DNA from: Maylandia zebra
Lineage: Eukaryota; Chordata; Actinopteri; Cichliformes; Cichlidae
Length of the DNA stretch: 64,000 nucleotides
Reading direction: 5' to 3'
NCBI RefSeq assembly: GCF_041146795.1
Contig: NC_135183.1
Coordinates: 9,846,840-9,910,839, forward strand
A program made the translations under genes and the position numbers. Positions 1 through 12,500 of the stretch are shown piece by piece (positions within the stretch are counted from its first letter, which is position 1; each line of letters starts with the position of its first letter). Under the pieces are notes generated by a model that saw nothing but the letters and a program-made list of their open reading frames with translations, had not been told where the DNA came from and did not search any database.

Positions 1-129
1 ATTTTATACACATTTTGCCCTGAAAATTGTTAACTTATTTAGTTTTCCAACAGTTTGAAACTAATGTGAGTTTTTGTTTTGTTTGTTTGTTTTTAATTTA
101 ATTTAATTTTAACCACTTTCTCCTTCTAG

Positions 130-322
130 GCTCTGTGGAGAGGACACTGCTCCCGCAGATTGAATGACAATCCCAAGATTGTAAAGCTGAGGCACCGCTT
201 ACGTGTGGTCACTGCCAGTGTCCGAGAGGAAGACAAACTGTGCAATAAAACCTCATGTGCACTGGACTACCTTCTTCGTTATAAACACTTCTCGTACATT
301 CTGGAGGCCTTGAAAAATCTTG
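130..322 (+). CDS. aspm: ASPM exon (IQ-repeat end and start of C-terminal helical region)
   Basis: Acceptor TTCTAG before 130 and donor GTAAGG after 322. It reads ALWRGHCSR, then a basic stretch, then [20 protein letters not shown], and ends in phase 1. The open frame running past 322 is read-through into the intron. Confidence 0.92.
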
Positions 323-3300
323 GTAAGGCTTTTTGTTGTCTACTCGTTTCCCCTCATGCTGAGTACAAAAATGGAAAAATAGTTTTAAACAGCATTTTCC
401 CTGCAAGTCATCCCACAGCTTTAGATGTGGCAACTTATGTAACACTAAACAGCTTAATGACAATATCTTTGGCTCACCCCACCACAGCACTGAACAAACG
501 CCATGCAAGTTATAGTTTACTCAGCTTACGATCAGACATTATTTTCAACTGAGTGAATGAGCACACGTGAGCCATGACGAATTATTTCACATATCATTAT
601 GAGAGGCAGAAGATGCATGTAGTTCCTACCAAACATTTAGATGGTCCCAGTAATATAGTTACTTTTCACTGTGAAGTAACAGTGATTTCTGGAAGTGTTC
701 CTGGGCCCAGGCAATGATTTCATGACACAGCCATGCTTGGTTTTAAAGCAGTGTTGCCTGAGGGCCCAAAGATGGCAGATATTCAATACTGATTTGTACT
801 TGTGCCTCTTGCATGCTGATATTTCTCCTCATTCTAATAATCTTTAGATGAGATATTCTGTGCAATTTAACATTGAGGACCATTATAAATGAGTGAATGG
901 ACAACTCGAGAATGAGTATTTAAATTGATACCATAGACGTATCTACTAGAAATTCTTCTGAGAAACTGCCTCTTTAAAACGCTTCAGCATTTCTGGAGCA
1001 TTTCTTTGTGTTTCTTGTCTTTCTAATGTGTGATGTGTAGAATCAAAACCCACTTCTGGTCTTTGAATTATGGTGGGTAATATTTTAGGGACTATTTCTA
1101 CAATCACTCCCAAATCTATTAAATATTTTATAGTTTAAAATGTGTAAATATATATGTGCCTAATTGGCCAAAATGCATACTTCTTATTCATGTAAGAGTG
1201 CATCTTATGATTTGTCCTGACTGAAATCTCTTTGTGCGTGCCTCTGTGTTTGCATGTTGCATTCGTGTGCAGAAACCGCCACCAGGCTGTCCCCAGAGTG
1301 CTGCGAGCGGCTTGTGGAGAGCGGAGCCACTAACGTCATCTTCACACTAATCCGTTGCTGTAACAGGAGCGTCCCCTGCATGGACGTCATCACCTTCTCC
1401 ATTCAGATACTTCTCAACCTTTCCAAGGTACTGCAGACACAGAACAGCACTTTGTATTTTATGCTTCCTCATGAAGTAATCCGGTACTCTCAGGTTATAA
1501 ACATAAAAGGTAAACCGGTTAATTAGTTTAGTGTGACATTAAAGCTGAAGGTAGACAGTTGTTTATTTTTTGTTTTTGTTTTCCTACAGGCCCAACATTA
1601 GATTAAGCTGTTTTAACTGTCTGTAGACACATGAAATGGAGGAGATGTTTTAGCTTATATTTTGCTATCTCCACCTCCTCCACTCCTCAGTTCCAGCATA
1701 TTTAACAATGTCAGTGTCAGATTTCACCTAAGACTAAGGGTAGGACAGCAACCTCCTTGTGACTAGAAAGAAATTATAGTTTCCCATTGGTTGCATTGAA
1801 TTTCTTCACATTAGGCAAAAGTTAACAAGTATTTCCACCTAGGTGTGTCACGATACTGGACATTAGTAGTCGGTACAAACAGCAGTAGAACTGAACAATT
1901 CTCACAGCCCAATTCGATACCAAAACAGAAATGATCTGAAGTGACATCTCGCATACTCGACCATAAACTGCCTCATTAAAGTCATTTTTAAAACACTGGC
2001 AGATCATTTATTTAAAATGTTAACATTGTATAGCCTACTAATGTTATATTACACTAGCATAAGCATTTAATGTTAGCCATTGCAAACATTTTAGCCAGTG
2101 GAACAAAGCTGATTTCACAGCTTTGTTGGTAATTTACATTTTGGCATAATAAAAGCAGGATAATGGTTTGGATGTTTGTAATGTTAATTGAAAAGCATTC
2201 ACGCTGATCTATTCAAACTGATCTGGGAGCTATTCTTTTAGTTCACTTAGGCCACACAATTTCAGTACAGTACAGTAACATGCTTGCATACGGCTTTTTG
2301 GGAAATCAGTCCTTACTCACATTTTCAGAATTTTGGTAGGAAGTGATACAACACATATTGGTTCTGGTGACATCCCTAGTTACAGCAACCAACCTACCAC
2401 ACACTTACACAATGGTTTTGGGCCAGCCATTGTTTTCCTTAGTGTGACTGTAATATAAGGTGGTAACAAATACTTATTTATGTACAGATATGTTAAATGC
2501 AGAGTACTTTTATACAGTATTCTCATGGCTAGACATTTTGTGTCATCATATAAAGGTACATAAAAGTATATAAAAGTTGGTGCTGCATCACTATCCAGTA
2601 TTTCTTAAATTCAGCAGTATTTTTGGTTGCATTATTTTAAACAGTAACTTGCAAGAACACAGAGAAGATGCATTTAAAGAGCTCTATCACTTAACTCTGG
2701 TTGTCTGAAAATATCAGAACTAAAGTGTTATCAAGCTTTCCTGTTTTCTCTAAAAGCATTTCCCATTTCCTGTATATAGATCTGACCCTCTGTCAGACTG
2801 TTTGCTGTTATCGATTTCTCTCTTCTCGCTGTGAACTTTGTTCTTCTTGCAACATAATCTGCCTGACTGTGACGGGAACATGTTGGCGTGGTAGACCCAG
2901 ACATCTTACTTATTTGTTTTGAATCTTCTGGCTGGAAAGGGATTGTTTAGACAAGTGGGGGTTGAATAAACCTGTAATCTGTATACTGTCGATGGTAAAT
3001 GACCGTCAGCACACCCGTGCTTTTGAGAAGCTTACACTGCTGTGGATGAGGGCAGCAGCAAAACATTTGTATGGGAATGTAAAGCTTTTGGATCCAAATA
3101 TGTTCCCTCACAAAAGCCACCAGACTCATTTGACAAAAACAGGTTAATTTGTACCGTTCTAAAACGTCAAACAATAGGACAAACTAATCCCTGCTTAGTT
3201 TTGAGAAATTACACCTCCCATCATTCTGTGCAGTGTTTAATGAAATGAGATTACCAGCATGGAAGCTGTCTCATGATTGTGGCTTTAACAGCTTTGCTTA

Positions 3301-4228
3301 AGGCCTTACATGTCATCTACAATCTATAAGAAACTGCTTTCTGTAAAGCTAATTTAACTGCAAAGTGACCATTTATGTGGATATGTAGCAGATAAAACAT
3401 GTATTATGTTCACTTTTTTGTGTGTGCGTGAAGCATTAAATATGAAGAACAAAGTGGACGAGGGTGGTGTTTATTTTTGAGTGTTTCTGTCTTTTTCAGC
3501 CAAAATAGAACATGCAACAGTGGATGCGTTAGTGTTGTTTAAGTGTGCAGGACTAACATCGTCTCCCCTCCCTCCTCAGTACCACAAGACCATTGAGGCG
3601 GTGTATTCAGTGGAAAACTCTGTGGAGACGCTGCTGGACCTGCTGCAGAGATACCGGGAGAAGGCAGGGGATAAAGTGGCAGAAAAGGGTGGAAGCATCT
3701 TCACTAAGGCCTGTTTCCTTCTTGCGCTCCTGCTGCAGGACAAGCAACGCACTGAGGTCCGTAGACACTGTAACAAACGGATAACACGAGTGCATAAATA
3801 CCAATATCAATGATATTTTTACACAAGAGAAAATGCTAACTATTTTGCTTACTGTATTTTCTTTAGGAGGTCAAAAAGCTACCCAAGGTCTTGGATAGGA
3901 TCCACAGTATTTACCGCCTCACTGCTCGCAAACACAAGATGGACACAGAAAGAACAATCATCAAGCAGAAGATGAGCGCGTCGATCAACGGGAGCTTCTT
4001 CGTTCCAGTGACGCCTCGTAAATCCCGCGCTGCACCAAAGTATGGATATTCCTGAGTTACATAATATACTGAAAGTGTGCTTGTATGTTTCCAGAGATAA
4101 CTAAAAGTTTTTTCTTTTCTTTCAGGTTTTCACCAGATTGGGTTCTCAGGCGAGATAAGCTCAAAGACATTGTAGACCCCCTCAGGGCCATTCAGATGGT
4201 GGCGAACACACTGTCCATTGTGCTGTAA
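130..4228 (+). CDS. aspm: ASPM, 3' end of gene (last five coding exons)
   Basis: Encodes the C-terminal 266 residues of the abnormal spindle-like microcephaly-associated protein, which acts at spindle poles and centrosomes. Coding exons are 130-322, 1273-1427, 3580-3756, 3867-4039 and 4126-4228, all with AG/GT borders; they sum to 801 nt in one open frame. The first exon starts with the end of an IQ-type repeat (ALWRGHCSR). Next comes the helical C-terminal region ([22 protein letters not shown], then [17 protein letters not shown]). The tail includes [18 protein letters not shown] and PLRAIQMV, which I recognise as the conserved ASPM C-terminus. The 5' part, with calponin-homology domains and most IQ repeats, lies left of the window. 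It converges with the CFH-like gene C, stop to stop 2.1 kb apart. No frameshift or stop is seen. Confidence 0.95.
323..1272 (+). other. ASPM intron
   Basis: AT-rich intron. I see no gene, RNA or recognisable mobile element in it. Confidence 0.7.
1273..1427 (+). CDS. aspm: ASPM exon
   Basis: Acceptor TGCAG before 1273 and donor GTACTG after 1427. Phase 1 entry forms the Glu codon of [14 protein letters not shown]; it ends in phase 0 after LNLSK. Confidence 0.92.
1428..3579 (+). other. ASPM intron
   Basis: A 2.15 kb AT-rich intron. Several short open frames are present, but none has domain-like content and I recognise no repeat family. Confidence 0.65.
3580..3756 (+). CDS. aspm: ASPM exon
   Basis: Acceptor CCTCAG before 3580; phase 0 entry [14 protein letters not shown]. 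Contains [20 protein letters not shown]. The donor is taken as GTCCGT at 3757 because the alternative GTAGAC four bases later would break the frame. Confidence 0.9.
3867..4039 (+). CDS. aspm: ASPM exon
   Basis: Acceptor CTTTAG and donor GTATGG. Encodes [18 protein letters not shown] followed by [17 protein letters not shown], and ends in phase 2. Confidence 0.92.
4126..4228 (+). CDS. aspm: ASPM terminal coding exon
   Basis: Acceptor CTTTCAG. Encodes [18 protein letters not shown] and ends [13 protein letters not shown] with TAA at 4226-4228. Confidence 0.93.
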
Positions 4229-4237
4229 ATAAACATG

Positions 4238-4240
<3 letters not shown>

Positions 4241-4287
<47 letters not shown>
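4241..4287. repeat. (AT)n microsatellite in the ASPM 3' UTR
   Basis: A near-perfect AT dinucleotide run of about 47 bp starting 12 bases after the ASPM stop codon. Confidence 0.95.
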
Positions 4288-4293
<6 letters not shown>

Positions 4294-4382
4294 TTTAATC
4301 CATGATCTTCTTTTTAAAAACTTAAGAAAAGTATTGCCGTCTTATTTTTATTTTTTGTAAACCAATTCATTTTTATGTATAT

Positions 4383-4388
4383 AATAAA
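4383..4388 (+). terminator. Poly(A) signal AATAAA, ASPM
   Basis: AATAAA on the plus strand 155 bases past the ASPM stop, in an AT-rich 3' UTR context. Confidence 0.6.
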
Positions 4389-4837
4389 ATGGATTTGTCT
4401 ATTAAATTGTTTCTTCTGGATCTACTACAGTGGGGAGAGGCATGCAAGGTTAACCTGTAACAGCACATGTCAGGATCGCCATTACTCCCAAAATGGCAGT
4501 TTTTACTAAAATCCCTTTTGATGTAATACCGGCCTGTGCAAACAAGAAGACAGTATGAACAGATGGGCGCAGGAGTGTGTCATTGGCTGCTGACTTGTGA
4601 TTAACAAGTCCTGTGATAATCCTCCACTCACACTTAGAATGACTGAAATTTACAAAATGGACTACAGTAGGGGTTAATGGTTAAGGTGTGACAGTGGGTA
4701 AAAATGAGCCACACCCTGTTAGGTAATCATAAGCAACAGTCATTATGTGACAATAACCACTGAAGAGTTGAAAGAGCAGTAAGCAAACTAGACCAGTGAA
4801 AATTATTTTTGGCATGTTCATATAAGTTCATTTAAGG

Positions 4838-5060
4838 CAGCGGTCCCCAACCTTTTTTCCGCCACGGACCAAAATTTAACGGACCGGCCTTTAAGGTGTC
4901 GCGGATAAATACATCAACAACAAAAAAACTAGTATTGGTACCGAAAAAAAGATTTATTCATAACACACGTGAAAAGACCCAGAAAAACCGATTTGGCGAT
5001 TAAAAACAATAACAAAATAACGCTAAAAACCGATAAAAATCCTGAAAACCTGAATGCCAT
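4838..5060 (+). mobile_element. hAT-like element, left end fragment
   Basis: Begins CAGCGGTCCCCAACC and continues with CCACGGACC, the kind of left terminus seen in many vertebrate non-autonomous hAT elements. No matching right terminus is found, so the right limit is approximate. It lies between ASPM and gene C. Confidence 0.45.
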
Positions 5061-6307
5061 AAATGTCATCAATTAGGCTGGAATAATTTGTTTCTAGTGG
5101 CTTCTATTGTAAGTGCTTTACATTTCAGCATGACATCCTGTATGTGTCCTACAATGAGGACACTTGAAGCTGGTCATTTTCTTAGAATGGAGCTAAAGAT
5201 AAAACCAAAACAAAACAAAACTTTCATAAGAAATCTTTATTCTGCAGTAAGGGACATTAAAAACCTAATAATGTTATCATTAAAAATATTAAAATGTGAA
5301 GTAAGAGCAAAATGTATGTTTGATACATTCAGTCATGAGTATTTTATACTCTTATTATTCCTGTTAAGAGTATCTGGAATATGCACTTCTTACAGTGGCC
5401 ATGTTACACAGTACTCTGCTCAAATGTAGGTAATGTTAGACATGAGTCTCCTGGAATTAGACCTCAGTACTGTTAAAGTTGATTTACTGACCCGTTGCTG
5501 TGTCAATAAAAGTGCAAAAAATAAGAGTGCTTCTGGTGTCTTGCTTTAAGATAAAGTCCCATATTTTTTTTTGTTGTAGCTTTTTGAACAGATGGTGTCT
5601 TATTCTCAGCGATTTTTTCTAATTATTGTTCTCAGAGTTAAGATTTAATTCTTATATTTAACTCAATCAAGAAAGAAACAATTCAGTCTCTTTCCTTGTA
5701 ATAAGTCAAATTTTCTTCATTTAAGCATAAATTTTAGACAGTTTTGTCTAGTTAAAAGGCATCGATTAATTTCTAGTTTTAACAATTCTAGTCAAGCAAC
5801 TTTTGCTCACCACAATGGCAGATTTTTTTTCTTCTCAAAACAAGAAACTTTTGTCAGATTTAAGAATATTTGGCCTGTTTCAAGTATAACTGTTTATGCA
5901 GTGCCGGATCTCAGTGGGGGGTACACTGCGAAAACTCAAAATCTTATCAAGTATATTTGTCTTGTTTCTAGTCAAAATTTCTAATCACACTTAAAATACG
6001 AGAAATCAGCTACAGAGCAACATTTCAGTGAGATATAGGAACTTGTGAAAAAGTCTTGAAAACATATTGTTTTATTTTATTGTTTTATTTTTTGTACCTT
6101 TTTAACATTTCACAAAGTAAACTTGTTTTGTATTATGAACACATGTTTTTGTTGGCTGGTTAGAGTTACTTTAATAAATGCACGACATCTTGCATTACTT
6201 AAGAGTGCTTGTGGATTAGATTTATACATTTTAACTTAACATATGAGTTTTACTTCTAGTGTGAAGTAGAAGAAAGCAGAAAACGGACCAAATCAGACAA
6301 TCTGTGA
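5061..6307. other. Intergenic region between ASPM and CFH-like gene C
   Basis: AT-rich, without a supported gene. Parts such as 5560-6140, with repeated TTCTAGTCAAAA-like strings, look like old MITE sequence, but I cannot assign a family. Confidence 0.4.
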
Positions 6308-6313
6308 TTTATT
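6308..6313 (-). terminator. Poly(A) signal AATAAA, CFH-like gene C
   Basis: TTTATT on the plus strand (AATAAA on minus), 44 bases beyond the gene C stop. This gives a short 3' UTR like those of genes A and B. Confidence 0.6.
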
Positions 6314-6356
6314 ATTCCACATCTGAAAACAGAGGATCAGAAATCATTTCAACTTT

Positions 6357-6544
6357 TCACTCTCGGCATGTGGGTAGGACTAACACACCACTATTACATC
6401 TCTGACGCATTGCCACAGTACCAGTAGATAATCCTCTGGTACACCTGAACTCTATTATTTCATCATGAACTAAATACTTAGTGCCACTTGATTTCAAGGT
6501 GATGTTATGCTGTCTCATTTCATCTTCATTCACAATGCAAGGCC
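6357..6544 (-). CDS. cfhl: Gene C terminal exon, CCP20-like domain
   Basis: Acceptor CTTGCAG. Starts RPCIVNEDEMRQHNI and ends LPTCRE, stop TGA at 6357-6359. Four cysteines are present. The tryptophan usual between Cys3 and Cys4 is missing (RCNSGVLVLPTC). Confidence 0.88.
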
Positions 6545-9500
6545 CTGCAAGAGACAAAGATATAAGAATATTATGATAAAGATGTAAAAGAATATTATGA
6601 TAAAATTATTCTTAATATTGGGGAGAACTGTAACTTACTGAGGCATCTCATGTGTCCAGTCCATTCACCATAGAGGCAGGTTTTGTAAGGTTCTCCCTCC
6701 ATAATGTAGTGACTCTGACACATGTATTCAATAGTTTCATTATGGCTGTAATGCTCTTTGATGGCAGTCTTGGTGTCTCCATCCTCAAGAGCTGGAGGTA
6801 TCCCACAGGGTGGAATTTCTGAAAATAAGTGAAGAGCCAAGATTGACAAAAAGATGATCATGTGGCGCAGCTGTGATACTTTCAGGAACGTTGGTATGCT
6901 GGCTTTTGAGGAAATGCTGTTCAATTATGTTTTTTCCTTCAATGAAAAATGCCTCAAAACCTTAGAAAGAAACATGTAGCTGTATTTGTTTTCCTGAGTA
7001 ACTAATATTATTTTCTCATATTTATTCTATATATCGTTTACTGAAGGACATGAATAATTAAGTAAATGTCTAAAACATGCATTTGCTAATAATAAGCATT
7101 AAAAGTTTTCTTAACCATTCATTAATTTACTTAAGAAACTGTTCCCTTAATCACAAGTAGCAGATCTGAGTTTTTTTTCTTTTTGACATTTTTCAGGGAA
7201 TTGAATTCATATGATGCTATAATAAGTGAATTCATTTGAAATTGAACACAGTTTCACAAATTTAGTATTTGTATCCATTCTTGCCGGGGGAGCTAGATGA
7301 TTTTTGTGGGGGTGGCCAGCCTGAAAATATGATTTACACATGATTTTAAATTCAAAATCCAGAAACTCACAATTCACTTACTGTTCTGTACTACTACAAA
7401 ACACTGTGTGGCTACAACACGCAACTCAATGATGTGGTCGTACATGCTACTTGCAAACTGAAATAGTAGTAAAAGAAAAAGCCAATTTTCGCCTCTTGTA
7501 TCCTCGATCTTGTTCTTTCAGTCACTACCCACAGCTTGTGACCATAGGTGAGGGTAGGGACGTAGATCAACTGGTAAATCAAGAGCTTCTCTTTTACACT
7601 CAGATCTCTCTTGAACAAGATGGACCAGTATACCGCATCACCAATCCATTTGTGGATCTCCTGCTCTCTTCTCCCCTCAGTTGTGAACAAGACCCCGAGA
7701 TACTTAAACTCCGAGAAACACTTGGGGCAGGAACTCATCCCTGACCTGGAGTGGGCACTCCACCCTTTTCCAGCTGAAGACCATAGCGTCATATCTGGAG
7801 GTGGTGATTCTCATTCCCACCGCTTCACAGTCAGCTCCGAACTGTTCCAGTGCAAACTGGAGGCTTGCCTAGATTATTTTGTGCACTGGAATTTAATAGT
7901 ACAATTTTAAATAGTATATTACTAATAGTAAGAAAGTAAGTAAGTAAAATTTATTCATATAGCACTTTTCACAGATAAAAATCACAAAGTGCTTTACAAC
8001 ACAGGAAATGGAAATATAAAAACAATATAACAGTAAATAAAACAATGTAAAACAATAAAACTATAAAAACAGCATAAGAAGAAATTAATCAAATGCTTTT
8101 CTAAATAAAAATGTCTTCAGCTGTTTCTTAAAAGAATCAATGGAGTCCGTGCAGCGAAGAGACAGTGGGAGAGAATTCCCCAACCGTGGTGCCACAGTCT
8201 GAAAAGCCCGATCACCACGAGTTTTAAAACGAGTGTGCGGTACCACCAGCAGTCTCTGATCTAATGACCTTAAAGCCCGAGAAGATGTATGTGGTTTCAG
8301 CAGGTCAGATAAATATTGAGGAGCTTGACCATGTAGGGCCCTAAAGGTTAGAACTAAAATTTTAAAATGAAACCTAAAATTTACAGGCAACCAGTGAAGG
8401 GAGGCCAAGACTGGAGTGATATGCGATCTTCTCTTGGTGCCTGTTAAGAGACGTGCTGCAGCATTCTGCACAGTCGGAAGACGATTTAAGGCTGATTGGT
8501 TAAAACAAGTAAAAAGGCCATTACAATAGTCTAAACGAGAAGAAATAAAAGCATGAATAATCATCTCACGTTCAAGCTTTGATACCATTAGTCTGAGTTT
8601 AGAAATATTCCGTAAATGATAAAAACAGTTTCGGACCAGCTGCTTAGAATGCTGCTCGAGCGACATCGAGCTGTCAAATATGGCACCGAGGTTTCTAAGG
8701 GTTGATTTTACAGAAGGGTCTAAGAAGCTGATATGCTGTCTAATTTCTGGGACCATGTGGTCTGGAGCAATAATTAGAGTTTCTGTTTTATCAGAGTTTA
8801 GTTGGAGAAAATTATCATTTAACCATTTGTTGATTTCTGTCAGGCAATTACTTAAATTAGACAATTTATAAAACTCAGACATTTTGAAGGAACAGTATAG
8901 TTGGATGTTGTCAGCATAGAGATGATAGGAGATATATTTATAGCGCTTAATAATTTGGCCTAGGGGAAATACATAAAGTAAAAAGAGAATTGGACCCAGG
9001 ACAGATCCCTGAGGTACCCCACACGGCAAAACTGTTGATTCTGATGTGACATGATTCATGCAAACAGTAAAAGATCTCTCAGACAGATTTGATATAAACC
9101 ATTTTAAAACAACACCAGTAATCCCAAACAAGTTCTTGAGTCTGTTTATCATGATACTGTGATCTACTGTGTCAAGAGCAGAGCTGAGATCCAACAGGAC
9201 CAGCACTGTATATTCTCCAGAGTCTGCTGCCATCAAGATATCACTAGATACTCTAAGTAAGGCCGTTTCAGTGGAATGCAATTTACGAAAACCAGACTGG
9301 AACAGCATTTTTAACGGCATTTTTATCCAGAAAATAGTTAAGTTGTTCTACTACTGCTTTTTCTAAAATTTTCGATATAAAAGGCAATTTGCATATTGGC
9401 CTATAACTGTTAGGAAGAGATGGATCCAGCTGGGGTTTCTTTCATTTTGGCTCAACAATAGCTTGTTTAAAGAAGCTGGGGACTGAGCCAGTATGAAGAG

Positions 9501-12500
9501 AAGTATTTATCATTTCCACAATATAGGGGCCAATTGAATCAAACACACTAGTGAAAAATGAAGATGGAAGGACATCAAGGGGGCTTGAAGTCTGTTTTAT
9601 ATGACAAAGCAGGCATCTGATGTCTTGTAATGTAAAAGGAGTAAAAGAGGACCAAGTATCAGAGGAGAGCAAGTTGAAAGTTTGATATTGAGAAGATGAT
9701 GGAGAGAGTAGTATAGTATAAATAGTATAGAATAGAATAGTATAAAATGTTGTGTGTGTGCGTCTGCTGTTTGTGAGCTGGAAAGGTGCCAGTGTCCCTG
9801 AGACATTTTCACAGCATGCACATAATCATGTGGTAAAAGATTTCAGTCTGTGTAACTGTAATAAAGAAAACAAAATCAAAAATTTTCTGTGTTAAAAATA
9901 GTACAGGATACTCCCAATACCTAGCTTCCAAACACTCACTGCTTTTTAACCATTTCCAGTTTCTCATTGCTGCAGTGAAACTGAAATTAATGCCCAGTTC
10001 TTACAGGTTTTTTTTGATGATGTAAAGTATTTGCCCCACCATTTTTATTTATTTATGTCATGTACGTACGTAAACACTTAATGGCGAGCTCCTTCCATTC
10101 CCCAGCTATGCAGTTAATCGTAGCTTTTCCTTCCATAATGTAATTGTCAAAGCACTGATAGGTTACTTCAGAGCGAGATGGGTATTGCTTCCGATAACAA
10201 GTTGTAATAACAGCATTTTCAACTTTGGGTGGAGGGCTGCAGTTATCATGATTAGCTGTAAGACATCACAACATGTACACTATTAATTTACACTCTGTAA
10301 TCTTTTCATAAAAACATGCATCAAAATAATGCTTGAGGTGACTGACATTTACAGATATCATCAAGTGATCCATTTAAATCCCATCGTCCGTCACGACAGG
10401 TTAATTCCTCAATCTTAGCAGAGTATCCTTCATTGCAATCAATGAATATCATTTCTTGGGTCTGTCCGTGTTGTTCAGTATTCCCTAGTATTCCTTCCCC
10501 ATTAGGAATCTCAGGAGCTTCTCGACACTTTTGTTCCTCTAAGGTGGATATGATTACAAACAATCAGGCAAAATATTACAGATGGATGAAATCCATTTCC
10601 ATATTTAAAAATGTGATCAGAATAAGCAATGGAAGAAACTCTGTATGAATGCACTTATTGTAAGATATTACAGAAAATATTTTCACACCAGTTTTCTTAA
10701 ACATAACTGCAGATAAAACTCAAATGTTAAAAAGATGTTTAAAACAGATTTCAAAACTTATATTTTTCTACCTAAACATCTTATACTCCCCATCTTGACA
10801 TTGGTATTGAACAAGTCACTGTGTTTGCTTCAAGCTAATAACAGAAGATACTTTAATTAGAAACTTTAATTACCAATACAGCTTTCAACTCCAGACCAAA
10901 CACCGTGCACACATGTGGCTTCACCCCACCAGCCTTTGCTGAGAGGTTTGTAACCATCCTCACACCTGAAGTAAAGTTTGTCACCATGTTGCCAAACTTT
11001 AAGTCTGCGGTCAAAGCTCGTTGTTGGACATCCTGTTATAGCTATCAGAAAGACAGATATTACATTTAGATATTATCAAAGAGCAGTCAGAATACATTCT
11101 TGTGTTATTAGTAGTGATTCATAGATAACATTATTCAACTATCTTTGGACTAGGCTTAAATATCCTTAATACTATTGAATAGACTGTGTAATGTCTGTTA
11201 TTAAGTGACTAGCATTGAATCCTGCTGACTTTGGCAAACCTCCATTTCGTGTGGTTTTTGATTGTCTTTACGTGAGATGTTTGGATGAAATTTGGTTCAT
11301 GACTGTCACTACTATTAGACTTTCAGACTGCAGCTTTAGATTCTTACCAAAACAGCAAAAACCTCAGCCACAAGTGAGACTGAGCTTTCAACTTGCATTT
11401 GACTTTTACCACTGCCATCTTAATGGATGGGTTCACCCGGGTCTACGCCTTTAGCAAACTAGTGAACTCAGTAGGCATTAACAAACATACTTCTCTTTTG
11501 TATTTACCACCCCAATATCAAATTTTTTGAGATGCAGTACAAAAGGTAAATGAAAAGATACAGAAATGATTTGCAAATGTCATAAACTGAAAAATACACA
11601 ATTTTAGGATTTTTCTTTTTTAAATTTGATGCTAGCGACACATCTGAAAGAAGTTGACAAGGAAAGAGTCATCCTTTCTACTAGCATCCCTTCTTATATA
11701 TTAGAATTGAAGAAATCAGGTGCTGGACCTTTGGGACAGCCGCCCTGTGGAATAGGCTTTTAGTTGCGCAAAGCCTTCCCATGATGTGTCAGATGTTAGT
11801 GAGCGAGGACCCAAAATGCAGACTCAGGGAAGCAGAGGGAGCTAAACAAAACAAGAGCTGGTGATTTCAACTGATAAACAGACACAAATCAAATAATAAT
11901 TTTTTTTATATTTGCGGTTCTATTTCTTACAGGAGCATGTGTAACAGAAAACAATACCTCATCTCATTATTATTATTTTTGTTGTGTATGGTAAAGATCA
12001 ATATAGACTATCCAGTCACTTATACACTGCAATCCAAAGTGTAATTAAAGAAATATTATATAAATAATACATAAATATCTTATTCGAATGGTTACTGTCA
12101 TGAGTGAAAGTTAGAAAGTCAGCCACTGGAGTTGGAGCTCCATTCACTCATATCAGCAAGGAGAGAATGGCACAATGTACTGTAAATTCATTAAGATCAA
12201 ACAGCCTCTGTTTTAATAAAACAGACTTTTACAGCTATGACTCCATCTGTTCTCTGTAAAATGTTATTTACTGCATTAACTGACTTCATGGTCAGTATAT
12301 AACGTTACTCATATACTGCACTGACATAAGGAATATATATATACCTGAAAATTAAATGTTAGAAAAACAAATTCATTAATTAGAGGCGACCTACTTCTTA
12401 ACAGTTTTTTTTTTAATTCTCACTGATGCTTCTGGTGTGAATCTCTCATAAAGAACAGCAGGAGGTTCGCTATGACAAAAACTCCAGACCCTGAGTAAAA

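Noticed and set aside
1822-2007. Short open frames in the ASPM intron
   Set aside because: No domain, no conserved splice context, and normal for AT-rich intron sequence.
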